A DNA stretch of 59,344 bases, from contig JAJDUI010000033.1 of assembly GCA_022826745.1 (NCBI GenBank), positions 1 through 59,344 on the forward strand, in the 5' to 3' direction. This document shows, one piece after another, positions 54,844 to 59,344 of this stretch (positions within the stretch are counted from its first letter, which is position 1; each line of letters opens with the position of its first letter). The DNA is from Thermoanaerobaculia bacterium. Lineage in GTDB: Bacteria; Acidobacteriota; Thermoanaerobaculia; Multivoradales; Multivoraceae. Below the pieces are notes generated by a model that saw nothing but the letters and a program-made list of their open reading frames with translations, was not told the DNA's origin and did no database searches. The translations under genes and the position numbers were made by a program.

Positions 54844-57033
54844 CTACCGCTTAGCTGCCGCAGCGGGCAGGGAGCGGAGTTCGTCGCTGTCCGGCCAGCG
54901 GCGCAGGGCTTCCGCGAGCACCGCCTCGGCGGAGCGGTCGTCGCGCACTGCGCGCAGGGTGCGCACGGCCTCCACGTAGGCGGCCGGCACCGGGTTGACG
55001 GTGACCATCTCCTGGAGCGTCCTGCCAGCCTCGGCGGCGCGCCCTTCGATCGCCAGCAGGAAGGCGAGCGACGAGTAGGCGCCGAGCAGGCCGCGGTCGA
55101 GCGCGATCGCCTCCCGGTGCGACGCCTCCGCCTCCACCGGCCGCGAGAGCGCTCCCAACGCCGTCCCGCGATGGAGATAGAGACGCGCGAGGACGGAACG
55201 GTCGCGGCGGTCGCCGAACTCGGCCAGCGCCTCCTCGCTCTGGGCCAGCGCCTCCTCGAAGCGGCCCTGCGCGTTCAACAGGCTCGTTCGGACGACAAGG
55301 GGCGCGATCCGAGGCCCCCGCCCGGCCAGGGCCCGCTCCAGGTGCTGCGCCGCCGCCGCCAGGTCTGCCTCGGCGAGCGCGGCCTCAGCGAGGAGCTGGG
55401 GAGCCAGCGGCGAACGGTCGGCGACGGCCAGGGCGTGCTCCCGCGCCTCCCCGACCCGGCCCGACCGCAGCAGCAGTTCGGCGACCTTGATCCCGGACGC
55501 CGCGGCATCTCCGCCGGACACATCAAAGGCCCGGCGGTAGGCATCGAGCGCTGCCCCAGGCCGGCCACGGCGCTCCAGGATCTCTCCCAGTTCGTGCCAT
55601 GCCAGGACGAGCCGCGGCTCGGTCTCGAGCACCGAGCGCAGCGCCGCCTCGGAACCGGCCAGATCGCCTTCCGCGCCGAGGCGGACGGCTCGCGCCAGGT
55701 CCTCGACCGCGCCGATCCGGCTCTTCGGGTCGGGTAGAGGGCCTTCTCCGGCACCGGCGCCGCTGGAGAGGTAGCCGAGCGACTCGAGCCGCCGCCGGGT
55801 CTCCGGATCCTCCTCCGACGGCGAGGCGAGCGACCGGTCGATCGCGTCGAGCGCCGCGCGCAGCCGGCGCGCCGCCGCGCGCTCCTCCTGGATCACGTTG
55901 TTCCGCTCGCCCGGATCCTCGGACAGGCGGAACAGCTCCGGCTCGGGCGAGTCGATGAAGTGGAGGTCCCCTTCGACGACCGAGCCGAGATCGCTCCAGC
56001 CGAAGTGAATGCGGGGATAGACGCTCTCGGAGACGATCTGCCGGAGCGTTGCGTCCGGCGCATCCGCGCCGAGGCCAAGCAGATCGGCGCCGGAAAGGCC
56101 GGCCGGCCACTCCAGTCCGAGGAGCGAGTGGACCGTCGGCGCCACGTCGCCGAGCTGGGCGTTGGCGGCGACCCGCTCCCCGGCCCGTTCGCCGCCCGGC
56201 AGCTTGACGATCAGCGGCACCTGGAGCACTTCCCGGTAGACGAGGATCAGGTGGTCCATCTCGCCGTGGTCCATCAGGCCCTCGCCGTGGTCGGAGAGGA
56301 GGATCACCAGCGCGTCCCGGTAGAGGCCCCGCTCCTCGAGCCGGCGGACGAGTTCGCCGACCACCGCGTCGGCGGCGGCGACCTCGCCGTCGTAGGGATC
56401 GTCGTAACGGTCCGCAAAAGGCGGCGGCGGGTTGTAGGGAGCGTGCGGCTCGTACAGGTGGAGGAACAGGAAGAACGGAGAACGCCCGACGTCGCCGAGC
56501 CAGCGCGAGGCCGCGTCCAGCGTCTCCAGGCCCGGCCGCTGCAGCTCGCCGAAGTCGCGGCCGGTCTCGAACCGGACGCCGTCGTCGTAGACGTCGAAGC
56601 CGCGTTCCACGCCGGTTCCGGCGCGGAGGACGTAGGAGGAAACGAAACCGCCGGTGGCGTAACCCTCCGCGCGCAGTGTCCCGGCCAGCGTCGGGATCCC
56701 CTCGTCCAGCCGGTAGCCGGAGTTGTCCCGCACACCGTGCTCCGGCGGCAGCAGCCCGGTGAACACGCTGACGTGCGACGGCAGGGTGACGTTGACGTGC
56801 GTGTAGGCCCGCTCGAACAGCACGCCATCGGCGGCCAGGCGATCGATAGCCGGCGTCTCGACCCCGTCGTAGCCGTAGGCGGGCAACCGGTCCGAACGCA
56901 GGGTGTCGATCGAGATCAAGACGATGTTCGGACGCGCCGCGCCGGCGGCCCGGGCGTCGTCCCGGGCCGGCGGGGCCGCGCAGCCGAGGAACACGCAGCC
57001 GCACGCGAACGCGATCGCCGCGGCGCGGCTCAC
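54844..57033 (-). CDS. Sulfatase-fold lipoprotein with C-terminal TPRs, Thr nucleophile (copy 2)
   Basis: A 729-residue lipoprotein (lipobox FLGC, Cys18) with a sulfatase-like domain (about 34-430) and a long TPR tail. Metal ligands are in LISIDTLRSDRLP and ILLSDHGEGLMDHGEMDH. The nucleophile position is TLPSH (Thr83), as in copy 1, not the Cys/Ser of sulfatases. The GTG at 57033 overlaps the upstream stop (GTGA) and gives the lipoprotein signal; longer in-frame starts are inside the upstream gene. It is coupled to a small Ig-like exported protein and followed by VWFA 3. Confidence 0.85.
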   Translation of the reverse strand: MSRAAAIAFACGCVFLGCAAPPARDDARAAGAARPNIVLISIDTLRSDRLPAYGYDGVETPAIDRLAADGVLFERAYTHVNVTLPSHVSVFTGLLPPEHGVRDNSGYRLDEGIPTLAGTLRAEGYATGGFVSSYVLRAGTGVERGFDVYDDGVRFETGRDFGELQRPGLETLDAASRWLGDVGRSPFFLFLHLYEPHAPYNPPPPFADRYDDPYDGEVAAADAVVGELVRRLEERGLYRDALVILLSDHGEGLMDHGEMDHLILVYREVLQVPLIVKLPGGERAGERVAANAQLGDVAPTVHSLLGLEWPAGLSGADLLGLGADAPDATLRQIVSESVYPRIHFGWSDLGSVVEGDLHFIDSPEPELFRLSEDPGERNNVIQEERAAARRLRAALDAIDRSLASPSEEDPETRRRLESLGYLSSGAGAGEGPLPDPKSRIGAVEDLARAVRLGAEGDLAGSEAALRSVLETEPRLVLAWHELGEILERRGRPGAALDAYRRAFDVSGGDAAASGIKVAELLLRSGRVGEAREHALAVADRSPLAPQLLAEAALAEADLAAAAQHLERALAGRGPRIAPLVVRTSLLNAQGRFEEALAQSEEALAEFGDRRDRSVLARLYLHRGTALGALSRPVEAEASHREAIALDRGLLGAYSSLAFLLAIEGRAAEAGRTLQEMVTVNPVPAAYVEAVRTLRAVRDDRSAEAVLAEALRRWPDSDELRSLPAAAAKR

Positions 57034-57584
57034 TTCAGTTCGAGCGTCCGGCTCGCCGCCTGCGGCAGGCCGGCCACTTCGCCGACCGGAGTCCACACCT
57101 CGACCGTCTCGCCGTCCTCCTCGACCTCGGTCACGTCGACCCAACGCGCCGCGCGCAGTCGAACGACGACTTCCAGCTTGCCGTCGGCGGGCGCGGGCCG
57201 GCCCTGCTCGGACGTCCAGAAGTTGTAGAGGGCCACTTCCTCCGACTCGCCCGGCTCGATCACCTGCAGGAAGAGCTGCTGCTCGTACACGGGCAGCGCC
57301 CGGCCGTTCAGCTCGACGTCGAAGCCGAAGCTGTAGACGGCGCGATCGCCGTTGTTCTCGACCGTCGCGACCAGCCGGCACAGGGTCTCGGGACCGGGCG
57401 CCGCGGGCGCCACCTCGAACCCGGCGAGCAGGACCTCCGGAGCGTCGTCGTCGGCGCCGGCCGGCGAGGCGACCGGCAACTGTCCCAGAACCGACAGGGC
57501 CATGACCGCCACTGACGCCGCTGACGGGCGCCGTGACGAAACCCTGGCGCCGGAAGCCCCGGCGGCAGCCCCCACGTTGGACAC
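57030..57584 (-). CDS. Small exported Ig-like (CARDB-type) protein
   Basis: A protein of up to 184 residues. After an Arg-containing, hydrophobic N-terminus ending ASPAGA comes one beta-sandwich domain (EVLLAGFEVAPAAPGPETLCRLVATVENNGDRAVYSFGFDVELNG) like CARDB or bacterial Ig domains. The start is GTG at 57584 or ATG at 57503; the longer version gives a better signal peptide. It is first in the minus-strand run and is coupled to the sulfatase-fold gene. Function is unknown. Confidence 0.65.
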   Translation of the reverse strand: MSNVGAAAGASGARVSSRRPSAASVAVMALSVLGQLPVASPAGADDDAPEVLLAGFEVAPAAPGPETLCRLVATVENNGDRAVYSFGFDVELNGRALPVYEQQLFLQVIEPGESEEVALYNFWTSEQGRPAPADGKLEVVVRLRAARWVDVTEVEEDGETVEVWTPVGEVAGLPQAASRTLELK

Positions 57585-57617
57585 CCCATGGATAATACTG
57601 CCGGGGAGACCCCCATC

Positions 57618-59048
57618 GTGTCCCTCAACCTCATGCTCCGCCTGACGGCTGTCGTGGCCGGCCTCGTCCTCCTGGGCCCGGCCGGGCTCTCCGCGCAGCT
57701 CAACGAGGAGGACGACCCGACGCTCCGCCTCGCGGACCTGCCCTCCGCAGAAACGCGGTCCGAGCCGGCCTTCTATGACCGCCTGCGACGCCTCATGTCG
57801 GGCAAGCCGAAGGCGCGGAAACGGGCCGCCAAGTCGCTCGTCAGGGCCGACGAGTCCGTCCTCATCCCCCTGGTCGACGCCTACTTCTTTTCGCCGAACG
57901 ACGCCCGTCCGGAGCTGCGGCAGGCCCTTGAGGGGCTCTCTGGCAAACAGTTCGGCAGCCGCTACCGCAACTGGTTCGAGTACGTAGGGGGCCGCGAGGA
58001 CCTCGACGCGCCACCCGGCTACACCGCCTGGAAGGGAGAGCTGTTCTCCCGCATCGACGCCGCCTACCGGCGCATCCTGAGCCCAGAAACGACCATCCGG
58101 CTCCGACTGCGCGAGGTCCAGTGGGGCGGCGTCCCACTCGACGGAATCCCGACGATCGACGATCCGGAAGCGATACCCGCCGACACCGCCCGCTTCATGC
58201 GCGACACGGACACCGTGTTCGGCGTCAGCCTGGGCGGCCAGCACCGCGCCTACCCGGTCAAGGTCCTGAGCTGGCACGAACTGCTGAACGACACGGTCGG
58301 CGGCCGGCCGATCGCTCTCTCCTTCTGCACTCTCTGCGGATCCGGGATCCTGTACCTCGCGGAGGACGCAGGCGGAACCCGCCTGCTCTTCGGCACTTCG
58401 GGGTTGCTCTACCGCTCGAACAAGCTGATGTTCGACCGCGCCACGCTCAGCCTGTGGAGCAACCTGACCGGAGAGGCGGTGGTCGGCGAGCGAGCCGAGG
58501 AGGGGGCGCGACTCACGATGCTGCCGATGACCCTCACCCGCTGGGACGCCTGGCGGCAACGGCATCCGGACACAACGATCATGCGCCCCGATCCGGCCGT
58601 GGCCCAGCGCACCGGCTACCGCTACATCGAGGGCGCCGCCGACGAGGCCCGGGCCGGCGTCGAGTTCGCGGTGTGGCGGCGGAGCGACGCCCTGGAGCGG
58701 AACGCGCGGGTCTACGCCCTGCGGATCAACGGCGAGGCGAAGGCGTATCCGCTCGACAAGCTGCGGGAAGAGGTCCTGGTCCAGGACACCCTGGGCGGCC
58801 TGGAGATCGTCATCGTCCTCGACGCCGCAAGCGGCGCCGTGCGCGCGTACGAGAGCGGCAGCCGCGCATTCCGGATCCCGGGCGTAGCCCCGGTTCGCCA
58901 ACTTCGCGCCGAGGACGGAACTGCCTGGCGGCTGACCGAGGAAGGGCTGGCGCCCGCCGCCGGCGACGACCTGCTGCCCCGAGTCCCCGGCCACGTCGCG
59001 TTCTGGTTCGGCTGGTACGCGTTCTACCCGGAGACCGGGGTTTACTAG
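57618..59048 (+). CDS. Exported DUF3179 protein
   Basis: A 476-residue exported protein. The N-terminal part (about 25-140) has a helical segment with KARKRAAKSLVRAD. The rest is the DUF3179 domain with HRAYPVKVLSWHELLNDTVGG, the conserved CTLCGSG and, near the end, a second segment AKAYPLDKLREEVLVQD. The GTG start is chosen because GGGGAG lies nine bases upstream and a clean signal peptide follows; ATG 57588 would add ten residues. The function of DUF3179 proteins is not known. Its stop shares CTAG with the converging M16 fragment. Confidence 0.82.
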   Translation: MSLNLMLRLTAVVAGLVLLGPAGLSAQLNEEDDPTLRLADLPSAETRSEPAFYDRLRRLMSGKPKARKRAAKSLVRADESVLIPLVDAYFFSPNDARPELRQALEGLSGKQFGSRYRNWFEYVGGREDLDAPPGYTAWKGELFSRIDAAYRRILSPETTIRLRLREVQWGGVPLDGIPTIDDPEAIPADTARFMRDTDTVFGVSLGGQHRAYPVKVLSWHELLNDTVGGRPIALSFCTLCGSGILYLAEDAGGTRLLFGTSGLLYRSNKLMFDRATLSLWSNLTGEAVVGERAEEGARLTMLPMTLTRWDAWRQRHPDTTIMRPDPAVAQRTGYRYIEGAADEARAGVEFAVWRRSDALERNARVYALRINGEAKAYPLDKLREEVLVQDTLGGLEIVIVLDAASGAVRAYESGSRAFRIPGVAPVRQLRAEDGTAWRLTEEGLAPAAGDDLLPRVPGHVAFWFGWYAFYPETGVY

Positions 59049-59209
59049 TCGGGAACGACCGTCGGCGGGCCCAGTAGCCGACGCAATTCACCTGCGGCCC
59101 GACCCTCCTGAACCGCCGCCGAGTCGCCGACCACAAGCAGCGCGATCCCGTCCATATCGATGAACCGTTGCGCAACGCGCCGGAGGTCCGTGACGGTCAC
59201 CGTGCCTAG
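59045..59209 (-). pseudogene. C-terminal stump of an M16 (insulinase-type) peptidase
   Basis: The last ~54 codons of a minus-strand frame read VTVTDLRRVAQRFIDMDGIALLVVGD followed by LRRLLGPPTVVPD and a stop. This is the usual C-terminal end of an M16 zinc-peptidase subunit. Upstream of about 59209 the frame stays open but no longer looks like protein of this family. The gene is either interrupted here by an inserted element or reaches a rearrangement or assembly junction. Confidence 0.6.
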
Positions 59210-59344
59210 CCCGCATTTTTCACCGCGTGATCCGGTTCGGCGTTGTCGGGGTAGTTGCGGAGCTGTATTGGAGCCGAGTGGATCGGTCCGTCGGGTTTGG
59301 CGGATCCGTCGGTTCGGATCGGCGTTTCTGGGGGTCTATGGCCG
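59210..59344. other. Unassigned right-edge sequence, possible end of an insertion element
   Basis: These 135 bases begin abruptly where the M16 similarity ends (CCCGCATTTTTCACC). They are richer in G and T than the genes and contain repeated GGATC and TCCGTCGG words. The sharp boundary suggests the terminus of an insertion sequence, but no transposase is visible before the window ends. Confidence 0.3.

Overview
The window is GC-rich, densely coding DNA, most probably chromosomal and from an Acidobacteriota bacterium (Thermoanaerobaculia-like at a guess). The pointers are three exported proteins of the acidobacterial VWFA-related type, an Oar-like TonB-dependent receptor with an N-terminal carboxypeptidase-regulatory domain, two CRTAC1 (FG-GAP/ASPIC) proteins, many exported TPR proteins, a DUF1592/DUF1552 pair, and a repeated protease C-terminal domain that I associate with this phylum. 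No rRNA, tRNA, CRISPR array or complete mobile element was seen.

Left part (1-12.7 kb), mostly housekeeping and transport. feoB is translationally coupled to a membrane-anchored DtxR-type regulator carrying two FeoA domains. A divergent metal-efflux permease with an HMA domain shares a palindromic operator with it. Next come the three-gene proton-translocating transhydrogenase (pntAA-pntAB-pntB), a RES/Xre-MbcA toxin-antitoxin pair with a 10-bp inverted repeat over the antitoxin start, 6-phosphofructokinase, a sodium:solute symporter with a small membrane partner, and an exported metallo-beta-lactamase-fold hydrolase.

Middle part (12.7-27.8 kb): an S10 serine carboxypeptidase, a DUF1592-type exported protein coupled to a Tat-exported DUF1552 protein, a PQQ-type beta-propeller dehydrogenase, enolase, a large metzincin with plant-type leucine-rich repeats that is split by one in-frame amber codon, a glycerate 2-kinase, and a PLP fold-III decarboxylase-like enzyme.

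Right part (27.8-59.3 kb), almost entirely cell-envelope proteins. A duplicated CRTAC1-TPR gene pair (27783-35482) meets, tail to tail, a TPR protein plus sulfatase-fold lipoprotein operon and a TonB-dependent receptor. A transglutaminase-like/TPR lipoprotein and two VWFA-related proteins follow on the plus strand. Opposite them is a compact five-gene minus-strand run (57584 to 47895): a small Ig-like exported protein, a second sulfatase-fold/TPR lipoprotein, a third VWFA-related protein and two tandemly duplicated reprolysin-like metzincins. A DUF3179 protein and the C-terminal stump of an M16 peptidase close the window. The recurring combination of Thr-nucleophile sulfatase-fold/TPR lipoproteins, VWFA proteins, metzincins, CRTAC1 and TPR proteins looks like an undescribed surface-processing or surface-assembly system, but its function is inference only.
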